Below are positions 9,755-19,419 of a stretch of DNA of 29,888 nt, in pieces; the first letter of the stretch is position 1; every line of letters begins with the position of its first letter. The position numbers and the translations under genes were made by a program. The DNA comes from a virus: the IMG/VR virus record IMGVR_UViG_3300044539_000123, positions 1 through 29,888 of that record. One strand, 5' to 3'. The notes beneath the pieces were generated by a model, which worked only from the letters and a program-made list of their open reading frames with translations, searched no databases and had not been told where the DNA came from.

Positions 9755-10228
9755 TTATTCTTTTAATAGTTTATATTCATTATATTCTTTATACGATGTA
9801 CATGCTAAAATATCCTCGAGTTCATCTGTATCTGTTATATTATCTGGATTTGGATGTACATTAATAAATATAGAATCCTCCTCCGCATATATAACTCTTT
9901 TTGTACCAGCAGGAGCATTAACATAACAAGGAGCTATGTATTGATTTGATCCTTCATCTGTTGATACTAGTAATTGACCTTTCAATAAAAACCACGTATG
10001 GGAGAACTTATGAAGTTTACCGATAACAACGCTATCTTTCTCCATAAACATCTCCCGTATGTATATACCGTGTGAAAATGAATGCTTTAATGGAAACAAA
10101 TCTGTATTACCTTTAGCTACATTAGGATCGTTCATTGCTAGCAACGTTTGCTCTAAATGTTCTACCTTATCAATATAGTCTTGGCTAATTATTCTATTCT
10201 CAGTTTTTGTTTCTAATTTGTCATTCAT
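9755..10228 (-). CDS. cupin-fold protein of tail/ejection module
   Basis: 157 aa. Residues about 55-135 read as a single cupin (RmlC-like) beta-barrel: IGKLHKFSHTWFLLKGQLLV resembles the first cupin motif, with an ending LLKGQL like the usual VLEGEL, and NAPAGTKRVIYAEEDSIFIN resembles the second motif with its PxG turn. The metal-binding set is incomplete: the glutamate of motif 1 is absent and the histidine of motif 2 is Arg, so metal binding or enzyme activity is doubtful. The C-terminus is acidic, then lysine-rich. It sits between the 508-aa tail protein (11-nt gap) and the ejection proteins (3-nt gap). A structural or assembly role is possible; sugar modification is an alternative. The fold call is moderately sure and the function is unknown. 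Confidence 0.7.
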   Translation of the reverse strand: MNDKLETKTENRIISQDYIDKVEHLEQTLLAMNDPNVAKGNTDLFPLKHSFSHGIYIREMFMEKDSVVIGKLHKFSHTWFLLKGQLLVSTDEGSNQYIAPCYVNAPAGTKRVIYAEEDSIFINVHPNPDNITDTDELEDILACTSYKEYNEYKLLKE

Positions 10229-10239
10229 TTAATTAAATT

Positions 10240-11766
10240 TTAGTAAGATGAATCTATGTAGTCAGAAGATACCGCAAACAGTGTTCCACTCTTCTGTAAA
10301 TCCGTATTTGAATATCTCATTCTAACCGTTGCTGTTGTTCCTTTTACACCCGTCATTGAGTTACCCCATACCACTTCACTATTTGAGGCTGGCGTAATGT
10401 TAATAAGATTTGCAAAGTATTTATCTTCTTTTCTCTTGAATGAATTAGTAAATAATTGTAATTCTAAATCAGCAAGAGTCGTTGTATAAGATGCTTTAGA
10501 TATAGGAACTGAAATATCAGAGTCAGTGTAAAACGATAAAGTTTCCCAACCAGTACTTCCTTCATAATTTATTGTTTTAAAAGTCTTAACTAGAGATACA
10601 TCAGGATTAAATATAACTTCAACTGATGAATCATAAGTAACGCCGTAGAATCTACCCCATCCGCTATTACCTGGTGAATAGTGTTTCCAAATTTCACCAT
10701 TCTTAAATGTGTAGAAATTGTTTCTTAAACTTCCACCAAAGTTTGGTTTATAATCAAAGAAACTTGTCCAACCAGCAACATCTTCATCAAATGTTAAGGT
10801 TTTATAAGTTCCATTAATGGGTTGCATAGATAAAACATATTCTTTATTATGCATATCCCACATTCCAAGTATAAATCCATCGTTACCAATTTCAGAAAGA
10901 TTATCTCTAAAGAAATCGCCCATACCGTATTCTGATATTTCGGATATACCGTCTTGTGACAATCTTAATACAACATTTCTGTTTCTATCTACAAAGTACT
11001 TACGGAAGCCATAAACAGCAAAACTTTCAGGATTAGTACCAATACCATAGTTACCAGCATAAGCTTGAATCTGGCCAATTACTTGAGCTCCAGATGTTGT
11101 CATTGGTTGTCCTTCCGCTGAATAAATAGCATCTTTATCAATTAATGCTTGACTAACTTTAAATTCTTGGAATACAATTAAGTTTGTATCTTCTGAATAT
11201 AATTTTTGAATAGAACCATTTGCTGGATCTAAACTTCTTGTTATATCTTCTCCAACTGAAAACTCATTTGTTTTATTAACACCCGTTCTTGAATTGAATA
11301 CACCAGAATATATCAAAGAATTTTGTCTATGCTGTTGTAGAATATTATCTTCCACAATATAAGCTTTAACTCCAAGATCGACATTTGTATTATTATATCC
11401 ACCTCGTATTCTAGCTTCTTCAATAAACCAATCAGTTGGGCCATCTGCATAAGCATTTGGTATATAAGTAAAATCAGTTAATGGACCAAAAGTTAAACCT
11501 ACACCATCCGCTACAGTTACAGGTTCACTTAATATAAATTGAGTAGGACTTATTACTTTATATACGGAAGGATTTGGAGCAGGTGCACCAGCCCAACTAA
11601 CATTTTGTCCAACCCTAATTTCATTATTGGAAGATGTTATATTTATAGTAGCATTATTAGAAACATTACCCTCTACTTCTGCGCCTGTATTTTCTACTTC
11701 CACTATGGTGTCTAACTTCTTTAACCAAAAGGAGTTAAAGTATTTTAATTCTAATATTGCTGCCAT
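10240..11766 (-). CDS. tail protein accompanying the stabilization protein
   Basis: 508 aa, downstream of the 1806-aa tail gene after a 53-nt gap. Residues about 37-92 form a small beta module (NNEIRVGQNVSW ... FILSEPVTVADGVGLTF) that has relatives inside the 1806-aa protein. The main body, from about 110 onward, contains conserved-looking blocks: EEARIRGGYNNTNVDLGVKA, GEDITRSLDPANGSIQKLYS, FQEFKVSQALIDKDAIYSAE and FVDRNRNVVLRLSQDGISEI. These are familiar to me from tail proteins of marine Bacteroidota phages, where they follow or are joined to the stabilization protein. The repeated short strand pattern suggests a beta-propeller or beta-sandwich head. I infer a part of the tail hub or muzzle of the short tail. 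The start at 11766 is the first ATG after the AT-rich gap. The exact subunit identity is not settled. Confidence 0.75.
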   Translation of the reverse strand: MAAILELKYFNSFWLKKLDTIVEVENTGAEVEGNVSNNATINITSSNNEIRVGQNVSWAGAPAPNPSVYKVISPTQFILSEPVTVADGVGLTFGPLTDFTYIPNAYADGPTDWFIEEARIRGGYNNTNVDLGVKAYIVEDNILQQHRQNSLIYSGVFNSRTGVNKTNEFSVGEDITRSLDPANGSIQKLYSEDTNLIVFQEFKVSQALIDKDAIYSAEGQPMTTSGAQVIGQIQAYAGNYGIGTNPESFAVYGFRKYFVDRNRNVVLRLSQDGISEISEYGMGDFFRDNLSEIGNDGFILGMWDMHNKEYVLSMQPINGTYKTLTFDEDVAGWTSFFDYKPNFGGSLRNNFYTFKNGEIWKHYSPGNSGWGRFYGVTYDSSVEVIFNPDVSLVKTFKTINYEGSTGWETLSFYTDSDISVPISKASYTTTLADLELQLFTNSFKRKEDKYFANLINITPASNSEVVWGNSMTGVKGTTATVRMRYSNTDLQKSGTLFAVSSDYIDSSY

Positions 11767-11819
11767 ACTTTATAATCACGTTTTTTTTATGGTTTTTAAT
11801 TTAATTGTAGTACTATATA

Positions 11820-14800
11820 CTATGGAACAGATGGTTCTGTATATAATACATTATAACTATAGTTTGCAATTGGCAACGGTAATGTATTAGCAGTATTTTG
11901 TCCTATCCATGCCGTTTGTACATTAGGCGCGGGGGCCGATTGGCTTACAACTTCTCCGTCTCCATTAATAAATGCACAATAATATGGGAATTCACTATAT
12001 TTAAGAGCTCCTCCTACAAATTCCGCTCCGTCTGGATTATAATTTTTTGATGTTATAAAATTATAATATCTATCCGCAACCGGTGGAATCCATTTTTGTG
12101 TAAAATTAGAATCCGTATAGAATCTTTTTATTTCTGTTCCTTCTTCCGTATTAGCGTATAATCTACCTGTTAAATTATTACCTCCAGTAATTAATTGTAG
12201 GTTTTTACCAATCAAACTCATATTGCCGCTAGTCCAAGGATAGGCTAACTGTATTGTTATTTCAGCGGTATTTAACGGGTTAACATATACCACATCGCCA
12301 AACCCAAGTAAAGGAAATCCTCCTGGATCAGTAATATTCGCAGTAAGACCTGGTACCGCTTGTTGATTAATTGTGCTTAATGTGACTACAATTAATGTAT
12401 CTCCATTATCAACATCACCTAAAGCTATTGAATTTGTTGGTGAACTATAATAAATTCCTCTAGTTGCATCTGGTGTAGTGTAAGGTACGCCTGATGGATA
12501 ACCTACTGGATCTGGAACAATTTCTTCCACACCTGTATAATATTCATATTCATTTGTAACAGGAGGGTTTGTTGGAGGTGAAAATGGATATGCTTGGTTA
12601 TATGAGTAGTTAGCATCGTTGCCATATATTGTAACATACGGTCCAATGCCATAACCATTATTAAATTCACTTATTAACCTAACTCCAACTGCATATTCGT
12701 AGTCGTTTCCATCTTCTTCTGCTTGAATTGTAAAAGTGGTAGTTAATGATTTTGGTTGGCCATAAGTTATTGTTCCTAGATCATCAAAAGTGGAAACTAT
12801 TAAAGGCCCAATTTCATAAATAGGAGAAATACCATAATTATTTTCATTATTTACCAATGCCCAAACTCCCGGTGTAGCTTCGTTATATATTCTTTTATAT
12901 AAATATATTTGAGCTCTACCTTTAGCAGAAGCAAATCCCGCTGGCCCATCTGGACATATTGGAAGAGCGAAGACATCTAATTTAACTGAAAATCTATATT
13001 CACCTTCAAATAATCCTTCTGCCTGAATTGTATTAAACCCATAATCCTCTGCATTCTCAACTTCTACATTTTCAATAATATCATAAGTACCACTAAAGCC
13101 CGGTATAGTAGGCAAGTACGCGCTTGTTAGATTTTCTTTTTTGCCTATGTAAACCATACCAGCGTCATTTGCAGATGAGGTACCGCAAATACCATTTGAT
13201 TGTATAGGTTGACTTGTATAATTAGGCCTTAACCAATAAGGTACAGGTGAATCCCCCACGTTTATAATTAACTCAATAGTAGCAAATTTTGTACCAAAAT
13301 TAGTTCCTTCAACAGGTAAAATTGCACCAGTAGATGTATTAACAGCGTCTTGTACTTTTATTACCAAATTATATATACCTAATGGTATTTGATCATCTAT
13401 TAATTCTAATAAACCATCCAATTCCCCTATTTGAAAATAAGAACTAGGATCACCACTATCTATACTCCATTTTAACCCAGTCTCAGATAATAAAAACGAA
13501 CCATTATTTGCTTCTAAAGTTACAAAGTCTGTTGTGTTTTGTGTTATATTATAATTTGTTACTGAAGTAGTTATAATTGGGGTACTATTACCTAATCTGC
13601 CGTTTATAGTTAATGTTGATGAAATAGGTTGGGTTGGAATAGAAATATCAACTACATTAAATGTAAAAGTATATGATTCCTTTATAGCGGCATTGTTATT
13701 AAATACAAATGTAGATGTTGGTGTTATAAACAATCTATATAAATCATTCGTACCATCATTAGTTGCTTCTATTCCAAAATCGCCTAATCTACTAACGCCA
13801 CTTCCATCAAAAATTGTATCAATAGTAACTGTTGTATTCGGTAAGATAATTCCGTTTTGATTTAAAACATAGAATTCATCGGTTATGTATTTTGAGTCTT
13901 CAGCTCCTTTCGCATCTCCACTTCCATTTGGATCTTGCCATTCAAAATGGGTATAATTAACATTACCAAAACTTACAGGACCATTAAACCCTGTTAATAC
14001 ATCTGCATTCAAATCAGATATTAAACCGGTTGTAGCGGTTTCCCAAAATAATTCTAATAAACTTTGTTCAGCTCTTGTTTCATATACACTTAAGAAAGGT
14101 ATCATTTCAGAAGCAACAACTCCAATTTGATTAACCGTAGAAACTCTACCTATTAAAGGTTTGGTTTGTAGTTGATAAAAATTTAATCCAGCAGTTCCAC
14201 TTAAATTATCTTCAGAACTATCTAAAAAATTAAATTCATCGGCCGATGCAATAGATATAACCGTATCTGCCTTTCTTGTTGGAAAATATTGTACGTTCTC
14301 TGCTCTCGTTATTATAAAATGGGTATATTGTATAGGTGCTCCGGATCCGCCTAATACCCAATTAGGTGATGATATTGTTATAGTTCCTGTAGTTCCAGAA
14401 ACAACATTATTAACAACAACTGTATTACCTAACCATCTATATGGATTAGGCATAGTACCTCCTGTAGCGGATGGATCTGTATTTGGCACAGGAGTATTTG
14501 CTTCAACGCATTGAATTCCATCCCCTGGTTTTATTAATACCCAATCTTCATTTAAGTCTGGTCCAACAGTATAATTTATTACTGTTACTTTAGCAGAATA
14601 ATCAGGATCATCACCTATTATTTCTAATGTAGCCTTAGTATTTTCTACTCTACCATATAATTGTACGCTACTTCTATATTGTTTTTGGTCAGGACCAACT
14701 TCTGATAAATCTCTTGGTACTTTATTAATATTATCATTAATTAATACAATATGAGATGTATTACCCGTTTCGCTAACAGGAAATTGTGTAGTGTTTATAC

Positions 14801-17240
14801 CATTATTTAAAACACTAGTTTGCCCTTCAGGGGCTCTAAAAACAGTTATAGCTTGTAAAGTTCCAGAAGTGGCAGGTGTATTTGATATTGTAAAGCTATT
14901 TGCATTTATAATCGTTGCTATAGTTGTATTTGCTCCGGATATAATACCGCTAACAAAATCACCTACTTTATAATTAGTAGTGCTACCTAATATTGTAATA
15001 GTAGAATTACCAGCAGCCCAAGTGGCGCTTGTAGCATTAGAAAAAGCAGCAGTAGGAACAGTATATGTAACTTGTGATCCAGAAGTTTGGTTTTTTGGAT
15101 AGCCATTTAACATTCCTGGAAGGTATACGTTGTAATAATCCTGTTCCTGTTGTTTAACAACTATTTTATATGAGTACCATCCAATAGGATTGTATTTATA
15201 AGAAAATTTAATATCTTTAACACCTCCTTCTTGATCAACATGCAAGTATATATCATTGACTCTACCACTTGTAGTTATTGTATAAGAACCTGAATAAGGA
15301 GCTGTTGGAGTTGGTGACACACTAATTACTTTTACATAATCTGTATAAAACCCTCTCATTATATCCCCTGGAAGAGGTATAATATTTGCTGCTCCTCCAG
15401 GTGCTGGTGGATCTAAAGTGAAAGTATATGTTGTATCAGTTATTGTTGAAGTGGTAATTGCAAACCCTGAATTTGAAGTAGGTATTGCATATAAACCCGA
15501 TTGACCAGAAGGTATATTTCTTTCTTGATCTATTGGGCTATTCAAATATAATATTAAAGCATCTCCAAACCAGTTGCGTACATTTTCAAATAAAATAGAA
15601 TTTTCGTAACTTGAATAAATTGTTGATCCTTTTGCGAATTCACCACCGCCTATGTTAAGTCCAGTCAAATCACTTGAAGATAAAATAACTGGTGATTGTC
15701 TACCAAATTTATCAGATATTACAAAACCTACTTGATAATTTCTATTCTTTTTTAATGTATGATTTGGATATTCTATAAAGTTTGTTCCGTTTGTTGATTT
15801 TGGCTGCACAGATATATAATAATTTATAGAAGACAATGATGTATATTTGTCATAGTAATTTCCGTAAATTATTCTATTACCAGCTGACTCTTGAGATTTT
15901 GCTCTTACCGGCACTTTATCATATACTCTTACTGTTTGATCTTCTGGTAATGTTTTATATGGCTTTTGTGACTGGTATGGTTGTATATAATAATTATTAT
16001 TAGTATTTAAAGTAGTATTTATAGCACTTATTGGCAATGTTTCAAAAACTTTTACTGCCGTAGAATCTGATTCTTTGTATAAAATATCAATCTCAGATAC
16101 CTTATAACTATTATTAAGATTACCTATTTTGTCAGGAAACGGAACCACTAGCTCAATGTTATTTACATTATTTTCAAACCAGTTTAACACAGTACTTCTA
16201 TAAGCATCCGTTTCATTACCCGCAATAAAATATCCTTTCTGTTTAGGGATATATGCTATTTGTGTAAATGGAGCCATTAACGAATATTCGTTGTCATCAT
16301 ATTTAAAACGATAACTAAAACGAACATATTTATCTTCTAAGAAGGCGGGATCACCGGGCCATGTAGGCACAGATGATTTGTCGGACATGGTCGAAATTAA
16401 AAAAGTTAATTGAGCACCACTTACCACTGTTATAGGAAGGTTTTCATAAAAAGTTATAGTTGTACCAGTAACATCAACAACAGTACAAAAATCTGAACCA
16501 GATATTCCGTCTGTTATTAATGTCATTCCAGGAACTATAGAAATATTTTCTGTTTCAATTTCAATTACATTACCAACTGAATCCGCATCTGCAATAGCTG
16601 TTGCTTTTCTATATAATAGTATTGGATCAATAGGAGCATATTTTGCTACAGATATTTGCGTTTCATTTGTGTAATAATTTATGCTTGTTAGAGCATTTGC
16701 AACATTTATTTTTCTAGGTTGATTTCTATTATCAGTCCAGAATAATAAACCCTCTACTAAATTAACTCCTGTTATTTTAAATTCTTTATTTTTTGCAAAA
16801 TTTAAGAATGTACCTTCTACTAATGTAATATATGTTTCAGGTGAATCAAAATCATATACAGCAATTTTCATTTTCCATTCTGTTATGCCACTTGGAAAAG
16901 GAGCATCTTCTGGAAAAGTTATTAGATTTGGATTTGGGTCCTTATAGTTTGTTAAAAATTGAAACATACGGTTATTTTGATTATCCATAAACGTGCCGAT
17001 ACACTCTAATCCTGGTATATAATTAGGATTAGGTGTATTAGTACCTGGTAAAAACTCGTTATTATCAGTTAAAGCAAGTAAATTATTACCTAAAACATTC
17101 TTTAATGCTCCAATGTCATCCGTTTCAGATTTACCAACCGAAATATTATTTGCATATCTATATTCCCCATTAGGGATAAGTCTATCATCTAAGTCTTGGT
17201 TCATCTTAGACTTTAGAAAACTATTTTTTACTTCTGCCAT
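11820..17240 (-). CDS. tail stabilization protein (crAss-like Tstab type), very large
   Basis: 1806 aa. The N-terminus (KMNQDLDDRLIPNGEYRYAN, then a segment ending ALKNVLGN) is the hallmark I associate with the stabilization protein of crAss-like and marine Bacteroidota phages, which caps the tail tube and completes the short tail. Related beta modules lie at about 227-283 and 743-803. At about 1180-1330 there is an immunoglobulin/cadherin-like insert, with FQIGELDGLLELIDDQIPLG followed by YNLVIKVQDA, the strand pattern of cadherin repeats. The C-terminal third is Gly/Asn/Tyr/Pro-rich and beta-sheet-like, as in surface-exposed fibre regions. The protein seems larger than typical members. It ends with TAG, unlike most genes here; reading through would add only a few codons before TAA. 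It starts 6 nt after the 407-aa ring protein gene ends. Confidence 0.85.
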   Translation of the reverse strand: MAEVKNSFLKSKMNQDLDDRLIPNGEYRYANNISVGKSETDDIGALKNVLGNNLLALTDNNEFLPGTNTPNPNYIPGLECIGTFMDNQNNRMFQFLTNYKDPNPNLITFPEDAPFPSGITEWKMKIAVYDFDSPETYITLVEGTFLNFAKNKEFKITGVNLVEGLLFWTDNRNQPRKINVANALTSINYYTNETQISVAKYAPIDPILLYRKATAIADADSVGNVIEIETENISIVPGMTLITDGISGSDFCTVVDVTGTTITFYENLPITVVSGAQLTFLISTMSDKSSVPTWPGDPAFLEDKYVRFSYRFKYDDNEYSLMAPFTQIAYIPKQKGYFIAGNETDAYRSTVLNWFENNVNNIELVVPFPDKIGNLNNSYKVSEIDILYKESDSTAVKVFETLPISAINTTLNTNNNYYIQPYQSQKPYKTLPEDQTVRVYDKVPVRAKSQESAGNRIIYGNYYDKYTSLSSINYYISVQPKSTNGTNFIEYPNHTLKKNRNYQVGFVISDKFGRQSPVILSSSDLTGLNIGGGEFAKGSTIYSSYENSILFENVRNWFGDALILYLNSPIDQERNIPSGQSGLYAIPTSNSGFAITTSTITDTTYTFTLDPPAPGGAANIIPLPGDIMRGFYTDYVKVISVSPTPTAPYSGSYTITTSGRVNDIYLHVDQEGGVKDIKFSYKYNPIGWYSYKIVVKQQEQDYYNVYLPGMLNGYPKNQTSGSQVTYTVPTAAFSNATSATWAAGNSTITILGSTTNYKVGDFVSGIISGANTTIATIINANSFTISNTPATSGTLQAITVFRAPEGQTSVLNNGINTTQFPVSETGNTSHIVLINDNINKVPRDLSEVGPDQKQYRSSVQLYGRVENTKATLEIIGDDPDYSAKVTVINYTVGPDLNEDWVLIKPGDGIQCVEANTPVPNTDPSATGGTMPNPYRWLGNTVVVNNVVSGTTGTITISSPNWVLGGSGAPIQYTHFIITRAENVQYFPTRKADTVISIASADEFNFLDSSEDNLSGTAGLNFYQLQTKPLIGRVSTVNQIGVVASEMIPFLSVYETRAEQSLLELFWETATTGLISDLNADVLTGFNGPVSFGNVNYTHFEWQDPNGSGDAKGAEDSKYITDEFYVLNQNGIILPNTTVTIDTIFDGSGVSRLGDFGIEATNDGTNDLYRLFITPTSTFVFNNNAAIKESYTFTFNVVDISIPTQPISSTLTINGRLGNSTPIITTSVTNYNITQNTTDFVTLEANNGSFLLSETGLKWSIDSGDPSSYFQIGELDGLLELIDDQIPLGIYNLVIKVQDAVNTSTGAILPVEGTNFGTKFATIELIINVGDSPVPYWLRPNYTSQPIQSNGICGTSSANDAGMVYIGKKENLTSAYLPTIPGFSGTYDIIENVEVENAEDYGFNTIQAEGLFEGEYRFSVKLDVFALPICPDGPAGFASAKGRAQIYLYKRIYNEATPGVWALVNNENNYGISPIYEIGPLIVSTFDDLGTITYGQPKSLTTTFTIQAEEDGNDYEYAVGVRLISEFNNGYGIGPYVTIYGNDANYSYNQAYPFSPPTNPPVTNEYEYYTGVEEIVPDPVGYPSGVPYTTPDATRGIYYSSPTNSIALGDVDNGDTLIVVTLSTINQQAVPGLTANITDPGGFPLLGFGDVVYVNPLNTAEITIQLAYPWTSGNMSLIGKNLQLITGGNNLTGRLYANTEEGTEIKRFYTDSNFTQKWIPPVADRYYNFITSKNYNPDGAEFVGGALKYSEFPYYCAFINGDGEVVSQSAPAPNVQTAWIGQNTANTLPLPIANYSYNVLYTEPSVP

Positions 17241-17246
17241 TTAATT

Positions 17247-18470
17247 TTAGTGTTTAATCCATTTTGATTTTCCTCTCATAACCTGTGTAAACTCTTCTAA
17301 TTTAATATTAGATAATCTAATCTTAGCATTTCTTAATTTAGCACTTCTTTCTCTTTTAAGACGTTGTACTAAATATTCAGGTTGATTTGATCTTGTAGAT
17401 ATTATTGAATGTAATATGTGCGCATACATTGCTTCTTCTGCCATCTTAGGTATCTTACTATCTAATTCGTAAGCTAAACCATCAGATATATATTCAAATA
17501 CAATTAACATACCAACTAAATTACTTGAGAATGATATTTTACCTTCTCTGTCATTTATTGTAAATGTACCGTTGTAATTTGCGTATTGCGGGTCCATACC
17601 GTATTGTCTACCGTAGTAACCATAATCATAACCATTGTTCCACCCGTTACCAAATCCGTCATTGTTACCAACTCCATTAATATAGTTTAGTAATTTACCA
17701 TTGTTCATTTTCTTCCATCTCTCTTCTATTATAGACGAGCCCTCTAAGTTATCATCATAACTACTTTGTATTGGTTGACCTATATTATCTTGTAACGGTG
17801 TTTCTGATGGATCTATTGTTAACGATGTAGGATAAATAGGGTGTTTAATTCCTTGGTTGTCTATCCATGACATTTTAACATAGTTTACATAGTCTTGTGG
17901 TAATATGATACTTAAGCTTGGTGGTATTGTAAGTTCCTGAGATTTTACGCTTTTTAGTACATCGTAGCTAAATTCTTGCAGTCCACGTTTTGCGTGAAAT
18001 AATACATCAGTTCTTTTAACATCTGATATAAGCTTACCAGAGCCCACGTAAGCAACAATAAAGTTATTTATGACATCATCTAAGGTAATATAAGAATAAC
18101 CTCCGTAATTGTTCTCTACGGCATCCCCATAAGCGTCGTAGTCTCCGTAATTACCTCCTTCAACTGATTTAAGTTGAACAACTACTACATGGCCATACGG
18201 AACAGCTGTATCAAATGTTATTGTGTTTTTTAATAAACTATACTCTAATAAATATTCTACAAAGTCAATACCGTTTGTACTTGTATATAATTTAAAATTA
18301 TTTAAAGCATAACCAGCATCATCTTGATCCCAGCTACCTAAAAATAATTCAGTGTCAAAAGTGAATGCAAATTCCGTTTGTCCACCTAAATCTTCTACTT
18401 GGAAACCTTGCGCTCCAGCATAATATTGTCTATTTGTTTCGGTAATTAAACCACCGTCTGGAAATGCCAT
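17247..18470 (-). CDS. tail tubular / ring protein (P22 gp4-like type)
   Basis: 407 aa. Residues about 1-110 are a beta-rich front (AFTFDTELFLGSWDQDDAGY). From about 125 comes a block I recognise from neck/tail-tube proteins of crAss-like and marine Bacteroidota phages: LDDVINNFIVAYVGSGKLIS, KRTDVLFHAKRGLQEFSYDV and LPQDYVNYVKMSWID. The middle has a Gly/Asn/Tyr-rich loop (NNDGFGNGWNNGYDYGYYGR). The C-terminus is a basic helix ending in KSKWIKH. The protein is expected to form a ring joining portal and tail. It starts 6 nt after the 307-aa ring protein gene ends and is followed, 6 nt on, by the stabilization protein, so the three genes are probably translated from one message. Assignment to this structural family is confident; the exact ring number is not. 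Confidence 0.85.
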   Translation of the reverse strand: MAFPDGGLITETNRQYYAGAQGFQVEDLGGQTEFAFTFDTELFLGSWDQDDAGYALNNFKLYTSTNGIDFVEYLLEYSLLKNTITFDTAVPYGHVVVVQLKSVEGGNYGDYDAYGDAVENNYGGYSYITLDDVINNFIVAYVGSGKLISDVKRTDVLFHAKRGLQEFSYDVLKSVKSQELTIPPSLSIILPQDYVNYVKMSWIDNQGIKHPIYPTSLTIDPSETPLQDNIGQPIQSSYDDNLEGSSIIEERWKKMNNGKLLNYINGVGNNDGFGNGWNNGYDYGYYGRQYGMDPQYANYNGTFTINDREGKISFSSNLVGMLIVFEYISDGLAYELDSKIPKMAEEAMYAHILHSIISTRSNQPEYLVQRLKRERSAKLRNAKIRLSNIKLEEFTQVMRGKSKWIKH

Positions 18471-18476
18471 ACTCTA

Positions 18477-19400
18477 TTATGATTTTGAATTTATGTTTTC
18501 GTTTTGAATTTGTTGTGCTGCAACTTGAATTATTTGTGGATCCTTAATAACAACACCTGAATATAACAATATCTTTGTTATAACATTTGTTTGTTCAGAA
18601 ACCATTAATTCAAATTGTTGTGAAGTATTAGGACTATACGAATATGTATAATAAGGAGCAGTTGCTGTAAAGTTCCATATAACATCTTTTGGTTTACGTA
18701 CAAATGAAGCAGTTACACCTGTTGTTATTGTATTTGGATATACGTATAGTTTTTCTTCTTCGTATATATATAGTGGGTATTTTTTTGTCGGTTTTGTTAA
18801 AGGTGATTTATTTATATATAATAAATTATTTCTTTGCACTCTCTGCATCTCAATTGTATTATCATATATTACAGTACCTAATCTGTAAAAGTCATTAGCG
18901 GTAACCGTAACAAGTACATTAAATACAGTTGTTGGTATACTCGTTAACGTTATGGTATTGCTTGCTATAGAATATTGTGATGGATTTTGAATAATACCAT
19001 TAAAATAAACTTTTGTTAAGCCATTTTGTATTTGTGCTTGTGTTAATAATGTCAATGTATAATTAGATTGCCCGTTAACCGTTTGGAAAACAGGTTCAGT
19101 ATATATAGTAGAACCAGATGAAGTTGGTAAATTCCATTCGCTATTGCCTATATAACTACAATTACCTATAGTTTTAAATACAGCTAATTGCTCATCTAAA
19201 TTTTTAATCCTATCAGCATATTCACTATCATTATCCGGCACTCTTAATTGTTGATTAAGATTATTAAAATAATCCTCGAATATTTCAAGTTGAACTTGAG
19301 TTGCTATTTTATTAAACTCATCAGGAGTCATGTAACCACGTTGCTCCTTGTTAAGTATTAATAAAACGGTTTTGTAAACTGTATCTACGTTTATTGCCAT
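18477..19400 (-). CDS. neck ring / head-tail connector protein
   Basis: 307 aa. The N-terminal helical part (INVDTVYKTVLLILNKEQRG, then YMTPDEFNKIATQVQLEIFE) is typical of a ring or connector protein found just before the tail tubular gene in crAss-like phages. Residues about 100-170 form a beta insert (TNGQSNYTLT-type strands, then VYFNGIIQNPSQYSIASNTI) similar to phage receptor or decoration folds. From about 190 the body resumes with SPLTKPTKKYPLYIYEEEKL and YVYPNT. The C-terminus ends with a Gln/Asn-rich helix. It acts, by inference, at the portal vertex as adaptor between head and tail. It is the first gene after the hairpin at 19420-19456 and lies 6 nt before the 407-aa gene. Confidence 0.78.
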   Translation of the reverse strand: MAINVDTVYKTVLLILNKEQRGYMTPDEFNKIATQVQLEIFEDYFNNLNQQLRVPDNDSEYADRIKNLDEQLAVFKTIGNCSYIGNSEWNLPTSSGSTIYTEPVFQTVNGQSNYTLTLLTQAQIQNGLTKVYFNGIIQNPSQYSIASNTITLTSIPTTVFNVLVTVTANDFYRLGTVIYDNTIEMQRVQRNNLLYINKSPLTKPTKKYPLYIYEEEKLYVYPNTITTGVTASFVRKPKDVIWNFTATAPYYTYSYSPNTSQQFELMVSEQTNVITKILLYSGVVIKDPQIIQVAAQQIQNENINSKS

Positions 19401-19419
19401 TTTGCTTATTTTATTATAA

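Noticed and set aside
11767-11819. Possible promoter or terminator in the 53-nt gap before the 508-aa gene
   Set aside because: It is only A-rich sequence on the coding strand; no hairpin with a T-run and no convincing -33/-7 pair.
11820-11822. Possible TAG recoding, as occurs in some crAss-like phages
   Set aside because: TAG ends the stabilization and portal genes at sensible places, and reading through at 11820 adds only seven codons before TAA. No long gene here has an in-frame TAG.
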